From Zancudomyces culisetae (taxonomy: Eukaryota; Kickxellomycota; Harpellomycetes; Harpellales; Legeriomycetaceae): a stretch of DNA of 18,117 nucleotides. Location of the stretch: positions 1-18,117 of the forward strand of contig LSSK01001084.1 in the NCBI GenBank assembly GCA_001969505.1, given 5' to 3'. The translations under genes were made by a program, and so were the position numbers. Positions 1 through 8,948 of the stretch are shown here, piece by piece. Below the pieces are notes generated by a model that saw nothing but the letters and a program-made list of their open reading frames with translations, ran no database searches and had not been told where the DNA came from. The number at the start of each line of letters is the position of its first letter. The first letter of the stretch is position 1.

Positions 1-2
1 CA

Positions 3-20
3 CCACCACCACCACCACCA

Positions 21-100
<80 letters not shown>

Positions 101-958
101 ACAGCAACAGCAACAACAGCAACAGCAACAACAACAAAGTATTGATATAAAGCCAGAAAGTCCAAAGACTCAGGCTCAAACCACAAGAGAAGAGTTGGAA
201 ATGTTGAGAAATAGACGAGCTGTGCCTCCATCACAACAACGACAGCAACAACAGCAGCAACAACAACAGCCGGAAAAGAGACAAACACCAGCTGAAGAGA
301 GACAAGCAGAGTTGGATGCAATCAGACAAGTACGAGGAGGAATTGGCAATATGCAGGTAAAAGAAGAAGAGGAGAGCAGAGATTCTACAAAGAGAAGATA
401 TTCTAATACAGTTAGAAAGATATCAACACCAAAAGTAGAAACGCAAAGAGAAGTAGAGATGGAAAGTGGAAAACAAGCCAAGGTTATTTACAGTTATCAG
501 GCTGAAGAAGCAAACGAAATGGATTTGGTTGAAGGTGAAATTATCTATTGTGTTGAGCAAACTGATGATGAGTATTGGTGGTCTGGTCGTAGCGCTGATA
601 ATAAACGCTCTGGCCAATTTCCCGCCAATTTTGTTGAGCCAATAGAATCGCAGCAATCAATTCCCCCTCCCCCACCACCACATCAACCTCAACCTCAACT
701 CCAATCATCGATTCCTCCTCCTCCTCCACCCCAACCCCGATCCCAACCCCAAACGTCAATCCCACCACCACCACCACCACCTCCTCAAAGAAATCGATCT
801 CCTTCTCCTCCACCACCTCCTCCACTGCCTCAAAGGTCTCAATCACCTCCTCCTCCTCCATTGCCTCAAAGATCGCAACCTCCACAGCAACAAGAGCAGG
901 TACCATCACTTCCACCTCGTCAACAATCATATCAGTATGAACAACATCCTGAACCCGA

Positions 959-1005
<47 letters not shown>

Positions 1006-1190
1006 AACAGGGACATGAACAAACAGCTAGAGCAATTTACGATTACATAGCTGCCGAAGAAGGTGAATTGAGTTTCCAAGAGGGAGAGCTGATCCGTGAT
1101 GTTCAATTTCCATCAGATGAATGGTGGCAGGGGATTAATGAAAGTGGCGAATTTGGATTGTTCCCTGGTAATTATGTAACCCTAAACTAA
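3..1190 (+). CDS. ABP1: ABP1-like actin-patch protein with two SH3 domains, C-terminal part (5' end outside window)
   Basis: The frame is open from the first base, so the N-terminus (an actin-binding ADF-H domain in this family) lies outside the window. In order I see a short Pro run, 39 consecutive Gln codons, a charged stretch with a second Gln run, an SH3 domain (about 474-650; ALYDY-like core VIYSY, tandem Trp DEYWW, closing FPANFVE), a long proline-rich linker with PxxP and PPLPQR motifs, a Pro-Val repeat, and a terminal SH3 (about 1020-1187; AIYDY, DEWWQG, GLFPGNYV). The terminal SH3 with its GLFPxNYVxL ending is what yeast Abp1 carries at its C-terminus. Abp1 binds F-actin at cortical endocytic patches, and its SH3 recruits patch kinases and other partners. 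S. cerevisiae Abp1 has one SH3; fission yeast App1 has two, like this protein. The repeats probably vary in length between strains. Other two-SH3 actin-patch proteins are possible because the diagnostic N-terminus is missing. Confidence 0.72.
21..137 (+). repeat. CAA/CAG tandem repeat encoding polyglutamine
   Basis: 39 consecutive CAA or CAG codons, mostly alternating as a CAACAG hexamer, lie in the ABP1-like frame and follow a run of CCA (Pro) codons. Mixed CAA/CAG use preserves the Gln run while breaking a pure triplet repeat. A second, shorter Gln run lies near 237-270. Confidence 0.95.
960..1001 (+). repeat. CCTGTG hexanucleotide repeat (seven units) encoding Pro-Val repeats
   Basis: Seven exact copies of CCTGTG lie in frame between the proline-rich linker and the terminal SH3 of the ABP1-like gene. 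Each unit encodes Pro-Val, so copy-number change keeps the frame and only alters linker length. Confidence 0.95.
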
Positions 1191-1269
1191 ACTAAACTAA
1201 ACTAGCTTTTGTTTTATTTGTTTATTTATTTATCATTGATTCAGTAAACCATCATATACTTGAAAAATT
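1191..1269. terminator. Shared 3' region of convergent ABP1-like and TRL1 genes
   Basis: Only 79 bp separate two converging stop codons. The ABP1-like TAA sits in a CTAAA tandem repeat (about 1180-1204) that supplies further stops in other frames. A T-rich block with repeated TTTATT follows and could serve 3'-end formation. Polyadenylation on both strands presumably overlaps here; this is inferred from spacing and composition only. Confidence 0.4.
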
Positions 1270-4251
1270 CTAAAAAAAGGCCTTAAATGTTGTAACCAAC
1301 TTGAAATAACTTGGTAATTTAAATCCATAAACCTTTTTGGTGGTTTGACCTTGTAACGTCTTTACAAACCCAGTACTTTTCAAGCTTAAAGGAACATTAT
1401 TTGGCGATGAATAAAACGACTGCAACATATCATTGCTATCTTTAGCCTTGTTGTTGAAGGCCAATGTAATATGTGGATATTCATTAATGCATGGAAAATA
1501 CAATTTCTTGTCCTGTTCATCACTAACATCTGGTTCTATCTGTACTTGTAAAGTCATTGCTTCTTCGCCTACCATCAAATATGTTGCTTTACATGTGACC
1601 TTTTTGCCTTCAAGTATTGATCTTTTTGCATTATATTCCTCATACAAATTTTTATTACCATTCAATGTTGTTTTTGTTGTTGCTGTTGCTGCCACTGTGT
1701 TTCCAATATGAGCAAGAGTTACATGATAATCATTTGGTATAGCTTTATATTTTGATCCATTATTATGACCATTAATGCTAGAATTTTTGTTTGATAATAT
1801 TTGATTAATAGATTCCTTTAGTACATTCATTTTCTCTATCTCCATCTCCATCTCCATTTCCATTTCCATTTCCTTTTCCATTTCCATTTCCATTTCCTCC
1901 TCACCACCATTATTACTATTACTAGTGCTATTACCATTAGTTTTGGTAAGCAGTGATTTCTGGAATTGTTCAAATAGCGAGTAGAAATGGTTCCTATCAT
2001 TCACCAACAATCCAAAATACCTAGGCTTTTGTGGTTTGCCTGTTGCCTTTACATTTTTAATAACTGTTGGTTTATAAGTATCAACTACATTACGAATAAC
2101 ATTTTGGTCAAGTAACTCTGGTGTTAACCTGTTATCATCATTCTTATTATTAATATTGATGGCTTTTTCTCCCAATGCTTCCCGGTAATACTCTGTTGGA
2201 TTCAACAAGTGTGGATAGTGAGTTGTTAGGTACTCAATAACCGTATACAAATTCTGTGCTGAACTCTTTAATGGATCTAATTCTATTACTTCATCTATAT
2301 ACTCTTCAACTTGCCCTCCCAGTTTCCCATTCCTATTCCCATTCCTATTCCCATTCCCATTTCCTCTTCCTTTTCCTCCTTTCGGTTTATTTGCTTCCTT
2401 TATAATCGGTTCAAAATCTCTCAAAAACTTGTGGATTACCGCCCTATAATTCCCTGTGCGTTTTGGCGTCAATGACTGATGGTTTTCTCCTCTTGCCTCT
2501 ATTCGTTGCACAGCTTGTTTCTCGACTTCCTTTACATTACTACAATTCCAATACATTGCCACCACCTTAAACTCTTTGAAACTTGCATCCACTTCATCCT
2601 CTGGATAAAAATACTCCTTTTCTTGGACGTGCTCAACCAAACTACGTCTCAACAATTCAATATGATTATTTCGGTCAGCTATTACCACCGCTTTTCCATT
2701 CTCTTCATATTCTCTATCAATAGCATCGTGGAACGCTTGTCTAGCGTTCTTCTTGGCCGATATATTATCGTTTTGTACATGTCCAAACCCGTACAGCTTG
2801 TTTAACCCAACTGACACTGTCGTCTTTCCACACCCAATTGTCGCTACTGTCATTAGCAATATTCGCTTCACTCGTTCATCCTCAACTACATCTTCACTTC
2901 TACTTTTATCTTTTTTGTTTCCATTTGTACTCTTTTTGGTACTTCCAATTTTGCTTGACTCTTCTTCTTGTCCATGCAATTTATTATATTCTAAAAACCG
3001 ATTTCTAGCACTAATAATCCCCTGGTTTTGTAAATACCCATCAAACTGCTTTGGATTCTCTTGGTATTCCTTTTTAAGCCATTTTATATACGCCTTTGTC
3101 AATCCATACTTTACCCGATTCATGTTTACTTCTTTTCCTTTCCCCTTCTCCTTTCCCGCCCCTGATAATATTTTTTTTGATACTTCTCTCCATTCTCTGT
3201 ACATTAGATATGGCTCATCATATTTGATCTTAAACATATACCTTTTCTCCGCCACTTGCTTACTCTTCTCTTGCTCTTTCTCATCAGCTGCCTCCCCAAC
3301 TCCATTCTCAATCGCCTCTCCAGTCTTCCCCCCCTTATTGTCTCTCCACCAACAACGCACCACAAATCCTTCAATCGCCCGACCATCTAACTCGGCATCC
3401 TCCCCAATCTTATCCGTAAACTCCTTAAGCTTATCCAACTGTTCAAACTGATAACTCTTGGTTACATGGAATCCAAACCACTCTGCTACAACCTGTACTA
3501 TCCGACTATCCCACGTTTCCAAAACTACTTGGTTGTCATTGATACCATGTAAATATAATCCTCGCGTTTTGCCCCCATATTCCAGTATATGCTCCTCAAA
3601 CTCATCATCACACAACTCAAACAATGCTGTTACATTGTACCGCCCCAAAAATTCTCCAAACTCTGCCTCGCTCCTCCCAATCTCTTCCAAGTGTCGCTTA
3701 ACCCATTGTTTGCCAATCTCTGCATGTTGTCCACTAACAGCATTTTTACTAGTAACCACCAGCTTGTATGTTTGTTTTGTATTATCACCACCTTCGCAGT
3801 CTACTGTCAGACTTGATATCAATATTATACATCCATTTTCTTTTACTGTAAGTTCGTATGGTCCAACTGTATGCCTAACTATTTCCTCCCAATTCGCAGC
3901 CCCCGTATCTCCAATATTATAAAACTTGTCGTACCCTCTGATCACTATTTTCCCTGCACCTTCTATCCCATGCTTTTGCTGTTTATTTTTATTTAACTCT
4001 CCACTATCCTTTGTAAAAAACCCTCTAGCCAATGTTGGAAGTGGTGACGGTTTCTTGTAGTACAAATGTTCCGGAAATTTCCAATTATCCAACTCAATAA
4101 CCTCGTACATCACCTTGCGCTTGTGAACTACTTTTTTCGGACTTGAATTCAATTCATTGAGCAAAGAATCGATCTTTTCCTGCTTTGCTGAACTTTGGGT
4201 TGCTGTTAATTTAATTCCTAGCTTTGATTCTATCATGTTTTCTAGATCCAT
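1270..4251 (-). CDS. TRL1: tRNA ligase (adenylyltransferase/ligase, polynucleotide kinase, cyclic phosphodiesterase)
   Basis: Complete 993-residue protein (S. cerevisiae Trl1 is 827). It heals and seals tRNA halves after intron excision, and in yeasts also joins HAC1 exons in the unfolded-protein response. The ligase domain (about 1-445) has the nucleophile motif KENG at Lys137, motif IV EGFVVR at 294-299 and motif V KIKY at 341-344. The kinase domain has P-loop IGCGKTT at 472-478, a GHVQND motif near 490 and DRNNH at 526-530. The phosphodiesterase domain has both HxT motifs, HVT at 843-845 and HIT at 927-929. The extra length comes from low-complexity inserts: a charged loop (about 306-337) between ligase motifs IV and V, a Gly-Asn/Arg block (628-642), and a Glu-Met block (784-806) just before the first HxT. 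All catalytic motifs are intact, so it should be functional. The start is the ATG giving MDLEN; no intron is needed. The C. albicans orthologue is called LIG1. Confidence 0.96.
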   Translation of the reverse strand: MDLENMIESKLGIKLTATQSSAKQEKIDSLLNELNSSPKKVVHKRKVMYEVIELDNWKFPEHLYYKKPSPLPTLARGFFTKDSGELNKNKQQKHGIEGAGKIVIRGYDKFYNIGDTGAANWEEIVRHTVGPYELTVKENGCIILISSLTVDCEGGDNTKQTYKLVVTSKNAVSGQHAEIGKQWVKRHLEEIGRSEAEFGEFLGRYNVTALFELCDDEFEEHILEYGGKTRGLYLHGINDNQVVLETWDSRIVQVVAEWFGFHVTKSYQFEQLDKLKEFTDKIGEDAELDGRAIEGFVVRCWWRDNKGGKTGEAIENGVGEAADEKEQEKSKQVAEKRYMFKIKYDEPYLMYREWREVSKKILSGAGKEKGKGKEVNMNRVKYGLTKAYIKWLKKEYQENPKQFDGYLQNQGIISARNRFLEYNKLHGQEEESSKIGSTKKSTNGNKKDKSRSEDVVEDERVKRILLMTVATIGCGKTTVSVGLNKLYGFGHVQNDNISAKKNARQAFHDAIDREYEENGKAVVIADRNNHIELLRRSLVEHVQEKEYFYPEDEVDASFKEFKVVAMYWNCSNVKEVEKQAVQRIEARGENHQSLTPKRTGNYRAVIHKFLRDFEPIIKEANKPKGGKGRGNGNGNRNGNRNGKLGGQVEEYIDEVIELDPLKSSAQNLYTVIEYLTTHYPHLLNPTEYYREALGEKAININNKNDDNRLTPELLDQNVIRNVVDTYKPTVIKNVKATGKPQKPRYFGLLVNDRNHFYSLFEQFQKSLLTKTNGNSTSNSNNGGEEEMEMEMEKEMEMEMEMEMEIEKMNVLKESINQILSNKNSSINGHNNGSKYKAIPNDYHVTLAHIGNTVAATATTKTTLNGNKNLYEEYNAKRSILEGKKVTCKATYLMVGEEAMTLQVQIEPDVSDEQDKKLYFPCINEYPHITLAFNNKAKDSNDMLQSFYSSPNNVPLSLKSTGFVKTLQGQTTKKVYGFKLPSYFKLVTTFKAFF
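1834..1902 (-). repeat. In-frame minisatellite in TRL1 encoding Glu-Met repeats
   Basis: Repeats of a GARATG-type hexamer (CCATTT/CCATCT on the + strand) encode alternating Glu and Met, residues 784-806 of the tRNA ligase. It sits between the start of the phosphodiesterase domain and its first HxT motif, so it should form a surface loop. Confidence 0.85.
2326..2370 (-). repeat. In-frame repeat in TRL1 encoding Gly-Asn/Arg-Asn units
   Basis: Hexamer units (CCCATT and CCTATT on the + strand) encode Gly-Asn and Arg-Asn repeats, residues 628-642, in the linker between kinase and phosphodiesterase domains. The block is basic and could bind RNA, but that is inference. Confidence 0.85.
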
Positions 4252-6178
4252 TTCCTCCCTCTCTTCTCTATCCTTTGGTTTTATTTGGTTATCTATTCGT
4301 TTATACTATACAGATTAGATTCTGTGATGAGTTTTGTAAAACCTGTTATTGAATCTTGTTACTCTCAGGATTAATTACTGTCTCCCAGTTAATAATTATG
4401 CCAACCTAAATTTGAATGAGATTTTTATCGTAATTCCATCCACTTATATATACTCAAACATAAAGAAACCAAAGAAATAAGTGAGCCTAAAATGTCACGA
4501 TTTTTTTTTTCATTCACCCTTTTGGAACTTTAAACTATTTCCGCAGTAAATATTTTAAACTCCAATAACCATCCCATTAATTATGAATCCCTGGATTTTT
4601 CGATTTCCAATCTAACCTTTACCACATAAAAAATTTCGCTATAAGAAAAAAGGACTTTTCATTCGTTTTTCTTTTATTTTTTTGCAATAAGGAGAAAAAG
4701 TGTTGCTGCGGCCTTCAACCGTTTCAAAATAGATGACTGCGCAAATCCTAAATGACCATGCTACTTCTAGTACTATGAGTCAAGTGCCACCAATCAAGTT
4801 GGTCTTGAATTGATGCTTTTGGTCAATACATTTTGCTTTTTAAACAAACTTTTCAAACATAGTATTAGATTATGCTGAAGAGCTACAAGTTTGTCTAAGT
4901 ATACTCTTGGTCCTAGTCTTCAAAATAACAATTATAAGGTCATCGCATTAATGTGATCAATTTTGCAAGCTACGATTAAGAAATATCATGTATGTTTTTT
5001 TTTTTGCTGCTTTTGTTGTTGTATGAAAGATATATTGATTAATCTAAATTTTATTTGTTAGTAAAGTATAACTAGAGATGAAGCGAAAAATGTGAAATCT
5101 AAATCATTTGTCCACTTATGCCAACATCCTTCTGTTTTTTTCCTCTTCAAGAAATACCAAGACTTTTACATGTCCTACTTAGTGTTTAACATTTTAATTG
5201 GTAAAAATTAAATAACAAGAGAGATATTCATTATTTTACATTATTAAATCTGCCATGGATTTAAAACTCATATTCCACTCTATTTATTTAATCATACATT
5301 AATCCCTTGTATATTTACTTGATTGCTAAAAATTTTTACAATTTGTCAGCTAGTATATAAAAAACTCATTTGTGCAAATCACACTTTACCTCCTTAAAAT
5401 TTCAAATGCTTTACTATTATCTGAATCCCGCCAATTTCTTCTCAGTTTTTAACAAGATTAATCAATAAAAAGAGTGGAAATTATATTTCATGCCGTTTTT
5501 TTTTGGGAATTAGGGAATAGCAGAAGAGATGAGTGGAATGGAATGGAAGGACGATGAAAGGATGAAGCAGAGAGAATTCAAGGTTGTGTTATAGGTTTCT
5601 CTCTATTAACATTTCGTCTCTAAACTCTATCTTTTTTTCTTTCTTATCTTCTCTTACACACACATATTTTTTATTCTTGTACTTGAAAATATTCGAAAAA
5701 CGAAGGATAGGCTACATATCTCACTCCTCCGAAAAAAAGAAATGTATGAGGGCTCAGGATTGCACCTAATTAACACATAGACATATTTTAAGATTCTTGA
5801 ACATAAACTACACTTTTTGAGTACTTTGGCAAGTTAGAAACTAGCTCTGTGGTCTATAGGTATTTAAATTGTATTACATTATATTTTTAAAGAACGACCA
5901 AATACCTTGTACTTAATTATTGTTACAACTATAAAACTAGCTTTTTTCCTGGGGGATGGTTTGTTTATTCTTCCCAATCACTTAAATGTGTGTATAACGC
6001 TACTTGATAATTTTTTACCCTTAACTAATGTATTTATGTGTACCAAATGTATAGTATTTGCATATCATCAAGTTCTTGCTTCCTTGTGTATCTCTGTATT
6101 TTATATTCTGACAAAAGAGAGTCAAAAAAATAAAAATCAACAACTGCAAAAAACAATCAAAAAGGAAGAAAAAGAAAA
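4252..6178. other. Divergent intergenic region between TRL1 and the RING-H2 gene (1.9 kb)
   Basis: No supported gene. It contains poly(dA:dT) tracts (for example near 4500-4510 and 4994-5004), TATA-like stretches, a purine-rich block near 5505-5582 and an A-rich leader directly before the ATG at 6179. Two short ATG frames (4733-4813 and one starting near 5529) are too small to claim. I looked for tRNA T-arms, U6-like and box C/D motifs and saw none that held up. It presumably holds the promoters of both flanking genes and is long for that. Confidence 0.6.
4733..4813 (+). other. Small ORF of 26 codons, unproven
   Basis: ATG to TGA encoding MTAQILND at the start and ending PPIKLVLN. Local composition is less AT-rich than its surroundings, and an A/T-rich stretch precedes it. 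It could be a uORF of a long leader, a lost first exon, or chance. I see no splice donor that would extend it and recognise no homologue. Confidence 0.12.
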
Positions 6179-6799
6179 ATGGCCTTCGAATATCAGAATT
6201 CTACCATTCTCGTACAACTTGGAATGCTGGGAGTACTTGTTTTGGTTTGCGTTGCGGGGGTATATGGTAGATATGTATATCGATCATCACATCCACAAGC
6301 TGAAATTAAGCGAATTTCGGATGATGATCTACCTCGCTATGTTAGTAAACCTAGCGGCACTGACCAACAGTTTTTTACACCAGAAGAACTTGATCAGCAA
6401 TTTCCGGCAGTCCAATATTCTGAAGTGATGAAAAACCATATTTTGGATTTATCTGAGGAAACTCAACAGCGTTTTTATGATAGTAACTCCATCACACCGA
6501 TTCACTCACCACCACAATCATCATTGCAAACTACACCACAGGCAACACCGTCATCACCACACCCCCACTCACACTCACACTCACACTCACACTCACTATC
6601 ATTATCCCTACCTGGTTTCCTTATTGATAACCCTTGTAGCATTTGCAATGGCCGGATATACAGCCTTGATTATGTAAGAAACTTGCCATGCATGCATTAC
6701 TTTCATATCGGATGTATTAATGAGCACTTGCTGTATGTCTCAGACAAATGTCCTACTTGTAATTATAACTTTAAGATACCTGTATGTACGGAAGGTTAA
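6179..6799 (+). CDS. Membrane-anchored RING-H2 finger protein, probable E3 ubiquitin ligase
   Basis: 206 residues. A hydrophobic segment at about 10-30 (rich in Leu, Val and Gly) is a likely single membrane anchor. A short basic stretch follows, then an acidic/polar region with the motif FPAVQYSEV (about 75-83), a Pro/Ser/Thr-rich linker, a His-Ser then Leu-Ser repeat (about 129-145), and a C-terminal RING-H2 finger. The zinc ligands are Cys153, Cys156, Cys171, His173, His176, Cys179, Cys191 and Cys194, with spacing C-x2-C-x14-C-x-H-x2-H-x2-C-x11-C-x2-C. All eight are present, so zinc binding and E2 recruitment are expected. N-terminal anchor, an FP..Y motif and a distal RING-H2 recall the layout of plant ATL-type ligases, but orthology is not claimed. 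The compartment (ER, Golgi or vacuole) and substrates cannot be read from the sequence. The start follows an A-rich leader typical of yeast genes. Confidence 0.85.
   Translation: MAFEYQNSTILVQLGMLGVLVLVCVAGVYGRYVYRSSHPQAEIKRISDDDLPRYVSKPSGTDQQFFTPEELDQQFPAVQYSEVMKNHILDLSEETQQRFYDSNSITPIHSPPQSSLQTTPQATPSSPHPHSHSHSHSHSLSLSLPGFLIDNPCSICNGRIYSLDYVRNLPCMHYFHIGCINEHLLYVSDKCPTCNYNFKIPVCTEG
6566..6595 (+). repeat. CACTCA repeat (five units) encoding His-Ser
   Basis: Five exact CACTCA hexamers lie in frame upstream of the RING finger and are followed by Leu-Ser codons. A polymorphic His-rich spacer is likely. Confidence 0.9.
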
Positions 6800-7543
6800 G
6801 GAGTCAAGTGATAGCGTTGAAAAGAGCTCCAGAGGAATCAAAAGCCTTGTATTTGATTTTGGGCCCTTCCATCTATTTATTCTTCTTGATTATTTTTGAA
6901 TATTTCCTATAGTGCTCTTTATTTTAGATACCAATTACCAAGTATCCAATACCAAGCTTATCAAATCTGTTTTATAAATTGTACACTTTTTTTTTATCTG
7001 ATTAAAGAACTTTTTTCTTGATTTTTTTTGACTTTGTTATTCAACTATTTAATCCTAAAATAATGATAACTGTTTTTTTATACCCAAATCCTTGCTAACT
7101 CACTAAATATTCACTTTATACATAAACTAGTACCTGAAACTGAATTGAAACAAGTTGTAAAATGTAGTTCCAATGACTGGAAGCCTTCATTTTACTGGAT
7201 ATATTACACAAGTAGATATTTCTGGTGTTTAGTCTTTAAGCCAGATCTCTTTTCATTTTTCCCTTATACACCCTAATTCAGCTTGCAAAATTACACACAC
7301 AAAACGCTGAAATTCCCAAACTACGAAATTGGTTTTTGAATTAAATACCCGACTTCCAAGCCCAATCCTCCACTCCAACCAGTTTCTCCCTACTTCATCC
7401 TTTTTTTGTCCAATTATCTTTTCCGACTAGTGTTCATCTGATGATCTTTTGCAAACAAAAAATAATGGATATAGATATTTACACTCATAACAGAAGAGGA
7501 GGGAAAAGCAAACAATTCCAAAAAAAGGCCAACGCTACTTGAA
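6800..7543. other. Intergenic region between RING-H2 gene and MOG1 (tandem orientation)
   Basis: 744 bp, AT-rich with T tracts near 6986 and 7024. It must contain the 3' end of the RING-H2 gene and the MOG1 promoter. Nothing else recognised. Confidence 0.6.
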
Positions 7544-8532
7544 ATGAACGTTACTCACGAACTCTATGGTGGCTACATGTCGATCAGCATTCCTAACACA
7601 TTACTGGATGCAAGGTAAACATTTCTTTTTATTCTCCCTCCCTCATCTCTCATCCCCCATCCCCCTACTCTTAGCCCTCAGGTCTTACTCTCCTAAGTTC
7701 TGTTATATACCGGCTTTAGTTCTACACCACTAAGGTCAAAAATAAACGCTAAAGAGTTGAGTTGATAACCTTTGTTTATTTTATTACATGTAGTCAAATA
7801 AGGCAGATCCCTGACAACCAAGAGGTATTTTTGAATCCCGAAAATGACGAAAGTTTAATAGTTGAAATTCTAGAGTATCAAGATGTCCCCAACAGTGAAG
7901 CTCTAAGGTAATTATTTATATCATTTTTTATTTATTTTAAATCAAGACCTTAAAAGAAGAGAACCAAAACTCTAGAGCAGATTTATATTCATTTTAAAAC
8001 TTTACACAAAACCGCATTCAATCATATATATGTACAATAAATATGATATTTGATATGTCAAACAAATTTAGGGTGCATTTTGATAATCTTGCTGAAGAAA
8101 ACGATGCCAAACTCCACAAACTACTACTATCAGAGATTTCAAGTGTCGAGCTCTCAGAGAGCCTAAGGTAAAATATTGTATTATTTACTTATAATATTAC
8201 TTTTGCTTTTACCGCTTTTTAACATTGCATGGGTTTGGATGAGAAATAGCGGATGTACAATGATTCAAGGATTTGGTGTACAAACAGTATCCAAGTTTAA
8301 CCATGGCTCCAGCGACCAAAATAAAGATGTTGATTTATTGGGTGTGTACCTTGTACTGATTCGTATAGAAAAAGTAAAAGCGGACATTTTGATTACGATC
8401 AATTCACCCAAAGGCAAGTCAGACGATATTTCGCAATACTCGTCGATGAGTGATCAGGATAAGATAACTCTGGACAACTTGATTACCTGTGTCTCAACCC
8501 TTGTCATTAACGATTGGGAGTTGTTTCTGTAA
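7544..8532 (+). CDS. MOG1: MOG1-like Ran-binding nuclear import factor, four exons
   Basis: I assembled this gene from four exons: 7544-7614, 7794-7907, 8072-8167 and 8250-8532 (564 nt, 187 residues plus TAA). Introns are 179, 164 and 82 nt, all GT-AG, with donors GTAAAC, GTAATT and GTAAAA and acceptors TAG. Mog1 binds the GTPase Ran (Gsp1), promotes release of its nucleotide and supports nuclear protein import. The joined protein starts MNVTHELYGG, matching the ELYGG start of yeast Mog1 and the LFGG of human RANGRF. It continues through DAS|QIRQIPDNQEVF, the family's most conserved segment, reading straight across the first junction. IVEILE, VHFDNLAEEN (across junction 2) and LLGVYLVLIRI followed by ILITIN (exon 4) match the later conserved strands. 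The length is close to S. cerevisiae Mog1. Every intron sits in phase 2 after an exon ending in AAG. Splice sites come from reading, not transcripts. Each exon alone is too short to look like a gene. Confidence 0.88.
7615..7793 (+). other. MOG1 intron 1
   Basis: 179 nt, donor GTAAAC, acceptor ATGTAG. It contains a C/T-rich block (about 7627-7675) and stops in frame. A GATAAC near 7773-7778 is a plausible branch site close to the 3' end. Removal joins AG|T (Ser) inside the conserved Mog1 core. Confidence 0.85.
7908..8071 (+). other. MOG1 intron 2
   Basis: 164 nt, donor GTAATT, acceptor ATTTAG. No clear consensus branch site. Removal joins AG|G (Arg) just before VHFDNL. Confidence 0.82.
8168..8249 (+). 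other. MOG1 intron 3
   Basis: 82 nt, donor GTAAAA, acceptor AAATAG. A TTTTTAAC near 8216-8223 is a plausible branch site. The intron has an ATG in frame with exon 4, which would give a false hydrophobic N-terminus. Removal joins AG|C (Ser). Confidence 0.8.
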
Positions 8533-8948
8533 ACTACACGGCTTTTGTACGTTTTAATATATAAGCAACATTGCTGATTATTTATCATTTTCCTTTACTT
8601 TTGTTTTTTAAATTTGTCAAAAACACTGTCTATTCCAGTTCCAACAGCGTCCTTTTTTTATAAAGCGTTGATATAGTTTAGTTTGTTTTTGTGTAAATGC
8701 ATATCTATTCTTTTATAAAACACTATCATACCTCGTGTTGACCGATTGTTGTAGTAAACTTTTTTGTAGTAGTCTATTTGTTTACTGTTGAACACTTTTA
8801 TGTTTATATCAAGCATTAATTTAATATAACGGTTTTACTCAACTCATATTTTATACATCACAAAGCTACTATTATAGCATGAAAACAAAGGGGAAAAAGT
8901 GTAAATTACGATTCTACTAAAATGTTTATTTTTGAATGTGTAAGGACA
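8533..8948. other. Convergent 3' region of MOG1 and glycosyltransferase copy A
   Basis: 416 bp, very AT-rich, between two converging stop codons. Several TATA/TTTATA stretches could serve 3'-end formation. No gene seen. Confidence 0.55.

Noticed and set aside
541-930. Val/Glu-rich minus-strand frame opposite the SH3/proline-rich region
   Set aside because: It is the mirror of the CCA/CCT repeats of the ABP1-like gene and has no independent support.
2753-3451. 232-codon plus-strand frame antisense to TRL1
   Set aside because: It lies opposite the conserved ligase and kinase motifs. Its Ser/Phe/Leu/Pro-rich composition is what the complement of Lys/Glu-rich codons gives.
4321-4420. Box C/D snoRNA suggested by GTGATGA
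   Set aside because: No CTGA D box or terminal stem occurs at a suitable distance.
5907-6428. 173-codon plus-strand frame overlapping the RING-H2 gene start
   Set aside because: It overlaps the well-supported RING-H2 gene in another frame, begins in AT-rich promoter DNA and has no recognisable domain.
8176-8532. 118-codon gene with a hydrophobic N-terminus
   Set aside because: The apparent signal-like N-terminus is MOG1 intron 3. The rest is MOG1 exon 4 in the same frame.
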